64,000 nucleotides of DNA from Desulfovibrio sp. 86 (GTDB lineage: Bacteria > Desulfobacterota > Desulfovibrionia > Desulfovibrionales > Desulfovibrionaceae). The stretch spans positions 1,302,001 through 1,366,000 of the forward strand of contig NZ_LR738849.1 in NCBI RefSeq assembly GCF_902702915.1. The letters run 5' to 3'. Shown piece after piece: positions 35,808-44,676 of the stretch. The number at the start of each line of letters is the position of its first letter. Position 1 is the first letter of the stretch. The translations under genes and the position numbers were made by a program. The notes beneath the pieces are model-generated. The model made no database searches and had not been told where the DNA came from. It was given only the letters and a program-made list of their open reading frames with translations.

Positions 35808-36599
35808 TCAGAGCGCCGTGCGCTCTTCATAGTACAGCCGCCGCAAACCCTCAAGCAACAAGGTGGGCAGAACATGATCAAAAACCGGGCTTACCCGGGC
35901 AATGGAGGCGGCAAAGCCCCCTGTGCCCAACACCTTCACAGGGCCGGGCAACTGTCTTTTAAGCCTTTGCGTCAGTCCCTCCACCATGCAGGCAAAGCCG
36001 AATACCAGGCCATGCTGTATACTGGTGGTGGTGTTGCGCCCAGGCATGGGCTCGTCGGCCCGCACGTCCAGATTGACTCTGGGCAGCTTGGCGGCCTCGC
36101 GCGAAAGCGCGCTCAGCGCCGTGCGCGGACCGGGAAAAATCAGTCCGCCCATGTAGGCGTCGCCATTGACGCAGTCAATGGTGACGGCGGTGCCGAAGTC
36201 CACCACGAGCAGTCCGGGCGCTTCGGGGCACTGGCGGCGCGCCGCGTAAGCGCCCACCAGCCTGTCGGCCCCAACCTCGCCGGGGCGTTCGTAGCGGTTT
36301 TCAAGAGGAACCGGCAAATCCATGCCGACACAGAGCAGGGGGCAGTCCACATAGCGGGACACGGCCTCGCGCAGCAGGGGATCGAATCCCGGAACCACGG
36401 ATGAGGCCACGCAGGCCTTGAGGCTTTGCGGCGCGACGCCCGCGTGCCCCAGGAGGGCGATGAGGTTGAGGCCGAGGTTATCCGCCGTTTGCCCCACATC
36501 GGTACGCAGGGTGTATGAGGTCAGCACCTGCCGCTCATGCGCCAGCCCGATCTTTATGGAAGTATTGCCAATATCGAAAAGGAGAAGTTCAGGCTGCAT
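35808..36599 (-). CDS. coaX: Type III pantothenate kinase
   Basis: CoaX (263 residues) phosphorylates pantothenate in the first committed step of CoA synthesis. It is an ASKHA-fold enzyme. DIGNTSIKIGL (phosphate loop), GADRLVGAYAA and DFGTAVTIDCVNG match the family; ALSREAAKLPRV is the C-terminal dimer segment. Type III enzymes do not show CoA feedback. It lies upstream of eno, 108 bases apart, and is probably separately transcribed. Confidence 0.94.
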   Translation of the reverse strand: MQPELLLFDIGNTSIKIGLAHERQVLTSYTLRTDVGQTADNLGLNLIALLGHAGVAPQSLKACVASSVVPGFDPLLREAVSRYVDCPLLCVGMDLPVPLENRYERPGEVGADRLVGAYAARRQCPEAPGLLVVDFGTAVTIDCVNGDAYMGGLIFPGPRTALSALSREAAKLPRVNLDVRADEPMPGRNTTTSIQHGLVFGFACMVEGLTQRLKRQLPGPVKVLGTGGFAASIARVSPVFDHVLPTLLLEGLRRLYYEERTAL

Positions 36600-36702
36600 G
36601 GGGCCTCCGCACGGGTCTGGAGTGGTTCACCCCAATGATTATGCCCAATTAGCCAGCACTCCGCAAGGTGCGCGCAGGTCCAGCCAGCGGGGAGTCTGCC
36701 CG

Positions 36703-38481
36703 TTACTGCGGCGCGTCCTGAGGCTTTGGCGCGGGCGCGCCAGCCGGGGACGCCGGGACTGCGGGAGCCGAGGAAACGTCAGCCGGGGCTGCGGGAACGT
36801 CAGGGGAAAGCCCGGATGAAGGCCCGGAAACGTCAGCCTTTCGGCGCACAATAAGCCAGCCGGGATTTTCCCACACCACCTGTCCGTACTTTTCCAGCGT
36901 GTCGCGGTCTTCGGGCCTGTCGCAGATAAGCCAGGGCAAGCCGGATTTCAGCCACACGTCCACATAGCCTGTGGGGCTCTGGGCGCGCAGCTTTTCATTG
37001 GCAAGCCACTGCCGCGCCTGGTCGAGATTTTTATTGTAATACGGGTGGTAGCCGTCCTTGAAGGTGAGAAAAAGCCCGCGCTGGGCAATATGCCGCACGC
37101 CCAGGTCGCCGGAATTGCTGAACACCACATCTCCGGGAGCCGTCAGATCCTTGAGGGCTTCGAGCGCCTCGCGGTGGCTTTTGGCGCGGGCCGCGTCTTC
37201 TTTTGCCTTGGCCACATACGGCAACGGAAGCCCTGTTTTTTCCGCCACGGCATACAGGGCGGCCGTATTCTGCCTGTCGCCGTTGCAAAGCAACACAACA
37301 ACCACGGCCAGCGCACAAAACCCTGTGCGCAGCCAACCGGCAAACCGGGGCCAGAAAATGCCGAGAACTCCGCCGATCATTATCCAGGCAAGGGGCAGAA
37401 GGTAGCGCAACCCGCGCACGAATTCGTGCGCCATGGGCAGCCGTCCCACACGCGGCGCCAGAAGGGATTCCAGCCAGGAAAACGTGGCCACCAGCGCAAG
37501 AGCCAGCACAAAGGCCGGATACATGCTCGCAAGACGCCGTAACCGCTCACAGCCGTGCCGCAGCACCACAAACCAGCTGCCGAGGCCAGCCAGCAAAATC
37601 CAGAATACGGGCTTGCCCAAGGACAGAAAAAGCGCCAGCCGCCTGGAAAAATGCCCGTAATCCTTGGCCCAGCGCAGGGAGAAAAGCTCATGGAATATTT
37701 CAAGTTCCACAGGCCCGAGAGCCTGCTTCTGCCCCAGCGAAGGCCAGAGAAAGAGCAGCACGGGCACAAAGTAGACCACCAGGCACAACACAAGGCTCAA
37801 TATATGCCGTGACCATGTCCAGCCCTGTGGCCTGTGAAAGGCAAAGGCCAGAAAGAACATGGCCCCCGTGTTCAGCGCGCCCAGGCCGTGCACCCACATG
37901 CCCAGCCCGGTAACAAGCATTACCAGCGGCCGCCAGGCTGCATGGCGCAGGGCGGCCATGGCCCCCATAAGCATAAAGGGCCACAAGGCGGCAAAGAAGG
38001 TGCGGGGTACAGGATCAGAGTGAGTGACGCCCCAGAAGGTGCCCCAGCCCACCCATATGGTGACGCTCATGAGCAGGGCCAGTATCAGGGCTGGTCCCGG
38101 CCTGCCGTAGAGCCAGCGCCCCAGCAGATACATGCCCGTCAGATAGACAAAGATGATGAGCGCGCCCGCCCGCAGCAGCCCCACAGCGTACTGATCGCCT
38201 GGGGTCAGCATTTCTGCCGTAAACTGTTGGAGGTTCCAGAGGGAATTGGCGGGCGTTGCCTCGCTCAACAGAGGGTCGGCGTGAAAATTCTCGGGCTGAT
38301 GTTCGCCAGCCATGGCAAAGGCATAGCAGGCAAGGTCAGTGTCCAGATCGGCACCCCGTCCTGAAAGGGGCACAATGCCAAAGGCCACGGACAGTGCATA
38401 AAGCGCGGCCAGAATCACAAAGCATGCGTCAGCCACACAGTTCTTGCTGCCGTGGCTCCCGTGGAGGGGGCAATCGACCAT
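36703..38481 (-). CDS. Large polytopic membrane protein, unknown function
   Basis: A 592-residue protein with about ten to twelve hydrophobic helices between residues ~18 and ~405, followed by a soluble ~120-residue domain and a Pro/Ala-rich tail (DVPAAPADVSSAPAVPASPA). The layout and the acidic residues in the first loop (GADLDTDLA) resemble GT-C glycosyltransferase-like proteins, and the soluble part (SNSGDLGVRHIAQRGLFLTF, GLPWLICDRPEDRDTLEKYG) would fit a periplasmic domain. I do not recognise the family. Start at ATG 38481 follows TTGGTGAACTG. Confidence 0.6.
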   Translation of the reverse strand: MVDCPLHGSHGSKNCVADACFVILAALYALSVAFGIVPLSGRGADLDTDLACYAFAMAGEHQPENFHADPLLSEATPANSLWNLQQFTAEMLTPGDQYAVGLLRAGALIIFVYLTGMYLLGRWLYGRPGPALILALLMSVTIWVGWGTFWGVTHSDPVPRTFFAALWPFMLMGAMAALRHAAWRPLVMLVTGLGMWVHGLGALNTGAMFFLAFAFHRPQGWTWSRHILSLVLCLVVYFVPVLLFLWPSLGQKQALGPVELEIFHELFSLRWAKDYGHFSRRLALFLSLGKPVFWILLAGLGSWFVVLRHGCERLRRLASMYPAFVLALALVATFSWLESLLAPRVGRLPMAHEFVRGLRYLLPLAWIMIGGVLGIFWPRFAGWLRTGFCALAVVVVLLCNGDRQNTAALYAVAEKTGLPLPYVAKAKEDAARAKSHREALEALKDLTAPGDVVFSNSGDLGVRHIAQRGLFLTFKDGYHPYYNKNLDQARQWLANEKLRAQSPTGYVDVWLKSGLPWLICDRPEDRDTLEKYGQVVWENPGWLIVRRKADVSGPSSGLSPDVPAAPADVSSAPAVPASPAGAPAPKPQDAPQ

Positions 38482-38606
38482 CAGTTCACCAATAAAAATA
38501 AAGTAATATCAACATATCATAATTTGCGCCCCCCAAAAAGTAAAGCCTGCACGTGTCTGCCAGGGCAAGCCTCGATGTTTGGGGAGTGCAGAAACGCCAA
38601 CGCGAC

Positions 38607-38757
38607 TAGAGCAGATTAACCTTGAGATGCTACACATTTCAAAGTTTTCATTCAGCCGGAAAATGTAATTTTCGGCTGAATCCACGCCACGTTGTGGTGC
38701 GCTGCACTTTCGTGCAGCGTTAGAGCATTTACACTTTTTCAAAGTTAAAATGCTCTA
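38607..38757 (+). repeat. Family B element, B4
   Basis: 151 bp from TAGAGCAGATTAACCTTG to TTAAAATGCTCTA, with CATTCAGCCGGAAAATG, TTTTCGGCTGAATCC and GCTGCACTTTCGTGCAGC hairpins in the order opposite to B3. It sits 10 bases before the mscS-like stop and could also be near its terminator. Confidence 0.85.
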
Positions 38758-38767
38758 TTCTGAAAAA

Positions 38768-39832
38768 TCAGGTCCGGGGGGCGGCGACCGGCGCGGTGTT
38801 GGCTGGCGCGGCGGCCGGTGCAGGGGCGTCGTCCTTCTCAAGATACAGGGTACGCGTGGGAAAGGCGAAATCTGCCCCAAGACCATGCACCACGTTGATG
38901 ATTTTCAGGTACACGTTGTGCTGGATCCTCATGAAGCGGCCCCAGTCCGACGTATTGGCGTAGCAGTAAATCATAAGATTCAGCGAGGAATCGGCAAATT
39001 CGTCAAAACAAACCAGAATCGTCTGATCCCTGTCTATCCCTTCGTCCTGCTGCAACATTTTCTCCAGACCCTCGGCAACGGCTTGAACCTTGTCCGCGTC
39101 TTCGTAGCGCAGGCCCACCTGCAGCTTGATGCGGTAACTGGATATGCGCCCTATGTTTTCAATGCATATGGAGGAAAAAACGTCATTGGGCACGTACAGG
39201 GGATAGTGCTCGAAGGTCATGATCTTGCACATGCGCCAGCCAATTTCCATCACGGTGCCCTCAACCTTGCGGTCCGGGGAGCGCACCCAGTCGCCGATGT
39301 CAAAGGGGCGGTCGAAATACAGCATGAGGCCCGAAAAAAAGTTGCCAAGGATGTTCTTGCTCGCAAGACCGATGGCGATGCCGCCGATGCCGCCGAATGT
39401 CAGCAGACCCGCAAAACTCACGCCCAGGTATTCGCCAAAAAGCAGCATGGCGCACAGGCAGATGCCCGCCTTGAGCAGACGCGCCACCATACGCCCCAGG
39501 GTGGCGTCGCCGCTGGTTTTCGCCAGATGATCGCAAAAACGGTTGATGCCCAAAAAGGCTTCGCGCATCAGGATAAGAATGATGGCAACACGCTGAAAAA
39601 TATCAATATAGGTCGGATTTATAAGGGTGATGCCAAACTTGTCCGCAAGCTCGCGCGCGCAAAGGCTTGTGGCCACCACAAGGGCGCAGGAGGCGCACAC
39701 GCGGGCCAGATGCACCACGATGTTGGCGCTGCGTTTCTGCCCTCGTACGGTGAAATAAAAAAGGATAACCGTCACAAGGGCGGCTATGGCATATTTGTCT
39801 GTCAGAAGCGCTATGATTTCTTTTTCGTCCAT
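38768..39832 (-). CDS. Small-conductance mechanosensitive channel family (MscS)
   Basis: A 354-residue inner-membrane protein with about four helices before the MscS core. TM3/beta domain signatures are visible: LLTFGGIGGIAIGLASKNIL, NFFSGLMLYFDRPFDIGDWV, GTVMEIGWRMCKIMTFEHYP, YVPNDVFSS. The short C-terminal part fits YbdG/YnaI-like or MscS proteins more than MscK. The start (ATG at 39832, MDEKEIIALL) has only AAGG; the open frame extends into repeat C3 upstream. It probably relieves turgor under osmotic downshift. Confidence 0.85.
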   Translation of the reverse strand: MDEKEIIALLTDKYAIAALVTVILFYFTVRGQKRSANIVVHLARVCASCALVVATSLCARELADKFGITLINPTYIDIFQRVAIILILMREAFLGINRFCDHLAKTSGDATLGRMVARLLKAGICLCAMLLFGEYLGVSFAGLLTFGGIGGIAIGLASKNILGNFFSGLMLYFDRPFDIGDWVRSPDRKVEGTVMEIGWRMCKIMTFEHYPLYVPNDVFSSICIENIGRISSYRIKLQVGLRYEDADKVQAVAEGLEKMLQQDEGIDRDQTILVCFDEFADSSLNLMIYCYANTSDWGRFMRIQHNVYLKIINVVHGLGADFAFPTRTLYLEKDDAPAPAAAPANTAPVAAPRT

Positions 39833-39863
39833 ACCTTTTTCCGCATCACGCTCTGGAGCAGTT

Positions 39864-40018
39864 GAGGAAACGCTGATTTGTTCCGTTTGGCGGACTTGCT
39901 TCACTTTTTTTTGAAACAGTCGAGGACGGAAAAGTCCACTCCTGCTTCAAAAAAAGAGCGCGCCTTGCCAAACGAAACAACTGCGCGTTTCCAAGAGGCT
40001 CTTTAATAAGCGTTTTCT
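39864..40018 (-). repeat. Family C repeat, copy C3 (inverted)
   Basis: Inverted relative to C1 and C2; AGGAAACGCTGATTTGTTCC to GGCTCTTTAATAAGCGTTTT. It lies directly upstream of the mscS-like start. Confidence 0.85.
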
Positions 40019-40274
40019 TAACACTTGAAATGCTCGTGCCCGGCAGGCAACAGCCCGCCTGCTCGCCTTTCGTGGGAGAATTTTCAGGAAAATCCCTGCA
40101 GAGCGGTTAATTCATTTCATTCGTAAACGGCTCTAAAGCAATTTCATTTTGAAATTGCTCTGCTGACGCCAAGGCGGCAGCCGCCACGAAGTGGCGTGGA
40201 TTCTGGCGAAAACCACGTTTTTCGCCAGAATGATGCGTTGAAACAAGGCGTGTTTCAAAAGCAAAATGCTCTAA
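40019..40274. repeat. Family B repeats, tandem mosaic
   Basis: 40019-40134 resembles the 17690-17820 copy (AACACTTGAAATGCTCG, CCGGCAGGC, CATTCGTAAACGGCTCTAA). 40135-40274 is a second B unit (AAAGCAATTTCATTTTGAAA, TGGCGTGGATTCTGGCGAAAA, CAAAATGCTCTAA). Its terminal TTAGAGC on the minus strand supplies the TAG stop of the YqjK-like gene (40271-40273). Confidence 0.75.
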
Positions 40275-40654
40275 ACTGATGTGCCGCTGGCGGCAGCGCG
40301 GCGTTGACCGCCTGTTTCAGCAACCGCGCCAGAACCGCCAACGGTTCTGCCATGGCGCTCCTGGGCAAGACGCTCCTGAGCGGGGCGTTCCTGGGCCAGG
40401 CCGCTCTTCAGGCGGGCGGCCAGATTCTGGGCAAGCGCCCTGCCCGCCAGCTGGAGCGTCAGCACCGCCAGGGCAGGCACAGCCCGTCCCGGCCGCAGCC
40501 ATTTCCAGCCAAGGCCGAGCAAAAAGGCCCCGCCCGCGCAGGAAAGGGGACGCGCCCGCACCAGGGCATACGGATCAAACCCTGCCGCGGCCTCGCGCAG
40601 ACGGCGTTTGGCTTCTTCTACTGAACCTGTTTCTTGCGTGGGAGCGACAGCCAC
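40271..40654 (-). CDS. Small membrane-associated protein, third gene of YqjD-like operon
   Basis: A 127-residue protein beginning at GTG 40654, with GGAGG 6 bases upstream inside the preceding gene, which it overlaps by 37 bases. The N-terminus (VAVAPTQETGSVEEAKRRLR) is soluble, a short hydrophobic segment follows (SCAGGAFLLGLGWKWL), and the C-terminus is Gln/Glu/Arg-rich with repeats of LAQER. By position it could be a YqjK-like partner, but similarity is not evident. Stop TAG lies in a TAGAGCA repeat. The LAQERPAQERLAQERHG repeat may be recent. Confidence 0.6.
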   Translation of the reverse strand: MAVAPTQETGSVEEAKRRLREAAAGFDPYALVRARPLSCAGGAFLLGLGWKWLRPGRAVPALAVLTLQLAGRALAQNLAARLKSGLAQERPAQERLAQERHGRTVGGSGAVAETGGQRRAAASGTSV

Positions 40655-40914
40655 AACAATCCTCCGGCGATGCCCGCACAGACCAGGCCCATGATGCACA
40701 GAACCCAGGCCGGGTGCAGAATGACCACAAGAGCCTGATACAGGGCTGCGACCAGAAAAAATACGGCCACAGCCCCGAAGATCAGGCCAAGAACCAGCAG
40801 AACGGCCATGCGCACCGTGAGCAGGGCTGAACGCTGCAGTTGCCGACCTTCCGCTTCCAGCAGGTCAAAAAAGCGGATCACAATTTCAGTAAGGCCGTTC
40901 ACGCCTGAAATCAC
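40618..40914 (-). CDS. YqjE-like / phage-holin-superfamily membrane protein
   Basis: A 98-residue protein with two transmembrane helices (about 33-55 and 63-90), resembling YqjE / Phage_holin_3_6. It starts at GTG overlapping the TGA of the first gene (GTGA), so translation is coupled. The first gene encodes a YqjD-like protein. In E. coli the comparable proteins are membrane-associated and YqjD binds ribosomes in stationary phase; the role here is inferred from context. Confidence 0.75.
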   Translation of the reverse strand: MISGVNGLTEIVIRFFDLLEAEGRQLQRSALLTVRMAVLLVLGLIFGAVAVFFLVAALYQALVVILHPAWVLCIMGLVCAGIAGGLLWLSLPRKKQVQ

Positions 40915-41225
40915 CTGTCCTGACGGAAAAGGCGGGAGATCACATAGCCCGCGCCAAAGGCCAGCAGCAAACTGCCAAGAGGATTCTGGCGGATGCGTTC
41001 ACTAATATTTTCCACGCCGTCATTGCCGGCGTTCAGGGCTTTTTGCAGTTTATCCGCAGCGATCTTCTGGTATTTGTCAAACTGGTCTTCCAGGTCGGCG
41101 GCCACGGCCGCAGCACGGCCTGAGGCGTCTTTTTCCAGAGACTTGGCGAGGCTTTCCATCTGCTTGCGCAGGGTCTGCAGTTCTTCCTTCAGGGCATCTA
41201 TATTTTCTTCGGTCTTGATGCTCAT
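40911..41225 (-). CDS. YqjD/ElaB-like DUF883 membrane-anchored protein
   Basis: A 104-residue protein with an amphipathic, mostly helical N-terminal part (NIDALKEELQTLRKQMESLA, DQFDKYQKIAADKLQKAL) and a C-terminal membrane anchor with the DUF883 ending NPLGSLLLAFGAGYVISRLF. Relatives YqjD and ElaB associate with the membrane and with ribosomes. The start ATG has AAAGGAGC. First gene of a three-gene operon. Confidence 0.85.
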   Translation of the reverse strand: MSIKTEENIDALKEELQTLRKQMESLAKSLEKDASGRAAAVAADLEDQFDKYQKIAADKLQKALNAGNDGVENISERIRQNPLGSLLLAFGAGYVISRLFRQDR

Positions 41226-41360
41226 AACAGCTCCTTTCGGGCGTATGTCCCGTGTATGCGACGGAGTGACCTTCTGTTCATCCACCCCGCTACCTTGTTA
41301 TTACGCTAATAGCATCGGGGTCGCAACGGGCGGACTTTTACGCCTGTCACAGCGGCCACG

Positions 41361-41412
41361 GCGGCCAAACAAAACAACTGCGCTTTTCCAAGGGCTCTTT
41401 AACCAGTGTTTT
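41361..41412 (-). repeat. Family C fragment, C4
   Basis: GGCCAAACAAAACAACTGCG and CAAGGGCTCTTTAACCAGTG match the outer part of C3. The inner palindrome is missing. Confidence 0.7.
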
Positions 41413-41507
41413 CTCAGAAACCCTTTTTTACGGAAGGGCATACTTTACACAGCCCGGATTTTAGATAACAATCAGACAATATATACAAAATATGCGACGA
41501 GGGTTTC

Positions 41508-41753
41508 ATGCACGACAAGAAAAAAATTGCCATCGCCCTTCTATTGTCCGTCATTGTCTTCATCATCGTCCTTCTGGGGCAGATAATGCTGGAACAGCGT
41601 CCCACCACGAACCCCGGCGCGACGCCCCCTGCCCAGACAGAACCGGCGCGCGATCCCGCCCCCGCTGGCCCCGCTGCCCCCGCTGGCCCTGCTGGTCCCG
41701 CTGGCGCAACCCGGCCCGGCGGCGCAGGCCAGGACGCGCCGCAAGCACCCTGA
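41508..41753 (+). CDS. Small membrane protein with collagen-like tail
   Basis: An 81-residue protein with a basic N-terminus (MHDKKK), one membrane helix (IAIALLLSVIVFIIVLLGQI) and a Pro/Ala/Gly-rich hydrophilic tail (PAGPAAPAGPAGPAGATRPG). The GAGGG-TTTC leader is plausible. Topology suggests a single N-terminal anchor and an exported or cytoplasmic flexible tail. No family is recognised; it is listed because the hydrophobic profile and leader look real, but it could be non-coding. Confidence 0.5.
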   Translation: MHDKKKIAIALLLSVIVFIIVLLGQIMLEQRPTTNPGATPPAQTEPARDPAPAGPAAPAGPAGPAGATRPGGAGQDAPQAP

Positions 41754-41769
41754 ACGCCTGAGTCTTTGA

Positions 41770-41924
41770 CGCTTGAAATGCGAGCAGGCAGGCAAAAGCC
41801 TGCCTGCTCGCATTTCTCGGCAAGGATTTTCGGCAGCGTCCACGCCATGTTGTGGCCCGTTGCACTAACGCGCAGCGTTAGCGCATGTACACTTTTTCAA
41901 AGGCAAAATGCCCTAAACGGCGTA
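41770..41924 (-). repeat. Family B mosaic fragments
   Basis: Contains CTTGAAATGCGAGCAGG and GCCTGCCTGCTCGCATTTC (hairpin), CCACGCCATGTTGTGG and ACTTTTTCAAAGGCAAAATG, pieces of the B types seen at 17690 and 28728. Confidence 0.65.
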
Positions 41925-41977
41925 GCTTATGATCCCCCAGGTGGAGCGCCGCAACATGCGGCCAACGTCAGGCCTGG

Positions 41978-43792
41978 CTACAGGACAATGCGGCTGATAA
42001 CCCCATGCACCGACTGCAGGGGAAGTTTGTAGAACTGCACAAAGGGCGGGGCCAGCTTTTTGATGACGGCGTAAATCTTCCAGAGGGGCGAACGGGTCAG
42101 GATGTCTTCCACGCCGTAGAAAATGGCGCGCGATTTGATGCCCGCCTCGCCAAGAATGGCGTCCACATCCACAACTTCCATATAGCCCGCCGTAACCGTG
42201 AATATCTGTATGCCCTCCACGGGCGAGTCTTCAAAACGGCATTCCACGCCGAGCGGCTCATAGGTGCGCGAGATGCTCAGCATGATATTGCGTTCATAAA
42301 TGATGCCGTTGTCGAACATGGTCTTGCAGATATAGGGCGACACGCTGTCCAGGCTGCGCAAAAAGAATATGCCCGTACCCTTGATGGTGTGGCCTTCCTT
42401 TCGCTCCTTGGTGAACTCCTTGATGAAGGTTTCCCTGTCCATGGGCACCATGCGTTGGTATACGGCCTTCTGCCCCTGTGTGTAGATCAAAATGACGGCC
42501 AGAGGGATCATGGCGATGACCAGCGACCAGTACCCGCCGTGCGGCAATTTGTAGAAGTTGGCCACCAGATAGATCACGTCAAGCATGCAGATGCCGAAGG
42601 CCGCGGCGCACAGCCAGGGGCGCTTTCTCAGATGGAAAATCCAGACCATAAGAATGCCCGTGATGGTCATGGTTCCCGTAACGGCCAGGCCATAGGCGGC
42701 CGCCAGCCGGTGCGACTCCTGAAAGCCGATGATGACCGAGGTCACCGCCACAAAAAGCGCCCAGTTCACCGAGGCTATGTATATCTGCGAGTGCATTTCC
42801 CTTGAGGTGTAATCCACCTTGAACAGGGGCATGACGTGGGTGGCCATGCACTGGTACATGATGGAGAAAATGCCGCTGATAAGCGATTGGGACGCAATAA
42901 TGGTCGCCAGCAGGCTCAGCACCAGAAAGGGGGCGTACAGCCAGCGCGCCTGACTGTGGATCATTTCAAAGAGTACGTTGTTGGTGTCGGGATGGTGTAT
43001 GAGAAAGGCCGTCTGCCCCATATAGCACAGCAAAAGGGCCGTGAACACCAATGCCCAGGCCGCAAGGATGGGCTTGCGCCCCATATGGCCCATGTCCGCG
43101 TACAGGGCTTCGCCGCCCGTGGCGCACAGGATGACCTCCGACAGCACAAAAAAGCCTGTCCACCCGTGGTGCAGCATAAAATTGATGCCATACCAGGGGT
43201 TGATGGCTTTCATCACATGCGGAGCCTGACTGAGCGCCGCCACGCCCGAACAGGCCAGCGCCGCAAACCATACGACCATGACCGGGCCGAACAGGGCGGA
43301 AAGCTTGCTGCTGCCCTTTTTTTGCACAGAAAAAAGAAAAATGGCCACAAACAGGGCCAGCGCCACCAGAACCCCTTGTGGGGTATCCTCCAGTCCGGGC
43401 AGGAGCACCAGCCCCTCCACCGCCGACAATATGGTGATGGCGGGCGTAATGACGCCGTCGCCCACCAGCAGCGACACGCCGATAAAGGCCAGTACCGAGG
43501 CCACGCCCAGCTTTTTGCCAGACCGCAACAGGGGCCGCAAAATGGAAAGCAGCACAATGGTGCCGCCCTCGCCGCCCTTGCTGAGACTCATGGCCAGACA
43601 GGCGTACTCAACGGTTACAAGCAGCAGAAGAGTCCAGATGATTAAAGAAAGAATGCCGATAAAATTCGCTTCCGTTCTTTCGGTCATCAAAAAGATAACG
43701 GCCAGCGTATAAATGGGGCTTGTTCCGATGTCGCCGAAGACAAGACCCAAGGATTTTACAACATTGGCGGGGGAAATTTTTTGTGTGTCCAT
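41978..43792 (-). CDS. kup: Kup potassium uptake transporter
   Basis: A 604-residue H+/K+ symporter of the Kup/HAK/KT family. LGLVFGDIGTSPIYTL at the N-terminus is the family mark; ACLAMSLSKGGEGGTIVLLS, SLLVGDGVITPAITILSAVEG and ATGGEALYADMGHMGRKPIL follow. About 12 membrane helices occupy residues ~20-450, and the hydrophilic C-terminus is intact. The start is ATG after GGAGG. On the minus strand TATAGT (43818-43823) with TTGCCA (43839-43844) could be its promoter, but spacing is only 15. Confidence 0.94.
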   Translation of the reverse strand: MDTQKISPANVVKSLGLVFGDIGTSPIYTLAVIFLMTERTEANFIGILSLIIWTLLLLVTVEYACLAMSLSKGGEGGTIVLLSILRPLLRSGKKLGVASVLAFIGVSLLVGDGVITPAITILSAVEGLVLLPGLEDTPQGVLVALALFVAIFLFSVQKKGSSKLSALFGPVMVVWFAALACSGVAALSQAPHVMKAINPWYGINFMLHHGWTGFFVLSEVILCATGGEALYADMGHMGRKPILAAWALVFTALLLCYMGQTAFLIHHPDTNNVLFEMIHSQARWLYAPFLVLSLLATIIASQSLISGIFSIMYQCMATHVMPLFKVDYTSREMHSQIYIASVNWALFVAVTSVIIGFQESHRLAAAYGLAVTGTMTITGILMVWIFHLRKRPWLCAAAFGICMLDVIYLVANFYKLPHGGYWSLVIAMIPLAVILIYTQGQKAVYQRMVPMDRETFIKEFTKERKEGHTIKGTGIFFLRSLDSVSPYICKTMFDNGIIYERNIMLSISRTYEPLGVECRFEDSPVEGIQIFTVTAGYMEVVDVDAILGEAGIKSRAIFYGVEDILTRSPLWKIYAVIKKLAPPFVQFYKLPLQSVHGVISRIVL

Positions 43793-44307
43793 GAAGCCTC
43801 CACTAAGCAAAGCGGACACTATAGCAGACAATCGCGTCTGGCAATACTCGGTGCAATTTTGACATAACACCGTTAAATATCAGCGCCGTGTGCGTCGCTT
43901 CCAGACAAGGGCGGGCGGGATCGCGCCAAAAAGATTCCGCATGGCCGTTGCCTGCCGGCTCTTGCCCGCCGGGCCGGGGGCGGCGCAAGGGAGTACCGCA
44001 AGGCCGTGGCGCGAATGCAAACGTCCCTGCCGCAACAGGCGCACGTCAGGGCGGCGCGCCAGACAGCGTAACAGGACGACGCGCCAGAGCCACGCATCTG
44101 GACGGCGTGCCAGAGCCACGCATCTGGGCGGCGCATCGGCGACGCAAGGGGGACTACAAGGAGGCGCGCCACAAGGGATCGGGCCAAGGAAGCGGACAAT
44201 GGCGCAGCGCAAGGCGCGGGCCAAGGGCACGGGCCAACGTACTGCCCGTCAGGCGGCCCGGCCGCCGGGAACCGTCAAACGCTCAGTCTTTCGCCGCCCG
44301 CCCTGTC
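43793..44307. other. 515-bp gene-free stretch with GC-rich direct repeats
   Basis: The first ~90 bases are the kup leader. From about 43900 the sequence is very G+C-rich; GCCAGAGCCACGCATCTGG occurs twice in tandem (first near 44088, second 26 bases later), next to related GGCGCGCCAGACAGC segments. Open frames here run in several frames at once and look like artefacts. Confidence 0.6.
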
Positions 44308-44676
44308 TCAGCCGGGCAGGGCTTCCAGATAGGCTTTCAGGGCCACCGCGTTGTTGCAGAGCTCATCCTTGGCGGCGTACAGAAAAACCGCCGTGTGCGT
44401 GCCCGCGAGAAGCTTCTTCAGTTGACCGACAGCCGCGCTTGTTGGCCCGGCCGCGTCAAGCTCCGCAAAGTAGCGTTGCTTGAACTCGTCCCATTTTTCC
44501 CTGTCATGGGCGAACCATTTGCGCAGTTCATTGGACGGGGCCACTTCCTTGAGCCACACGTCCCAGTTGGCGGCTGCCTTGGCTATGCCCCGTGGCCAGA
44601 TGCGGTCCACCAGGATGCGCACGCTTCCAGGTTCACTACTGTCATGATCATACACACGGTGCAGGATGATATTCAC
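44308..44676 (-). CDS. DUF488 family protein (YeaO-like)
   Basis: A 122-residue protein of the DUF488 family. VYDHDSSEPGSVRILVDRIW, PRGIAKAAANWDVWLKEVAPS and LRKWFAHDREKWDEFKQRYF are the characteristic segments. The function is unknown; family members are often close to stress or efflux genes. It starts 4 bases inside the end of the MFS gene (ATGA), so it is the second gene of that operon. Confidence 0.88.
   Translation of the reverse strand: MNIILHRVYDHDSSEPGSVRILVDRIWPRGIAKAAANWDVWLKEVAPSNELRKWFAHDREKWDEFKQRYFAELDAAGPTSAAVGQLKKLLAGTHTAVFLYAAKDELCNNAVALKAYLEALPG

Noticed and set aside
41414..41865. Overlapping minus-strand frames across the collagen-like gene
   Set aside because: They mirror the GC-rich tail and have no leader or hydrophobic profile of their own.
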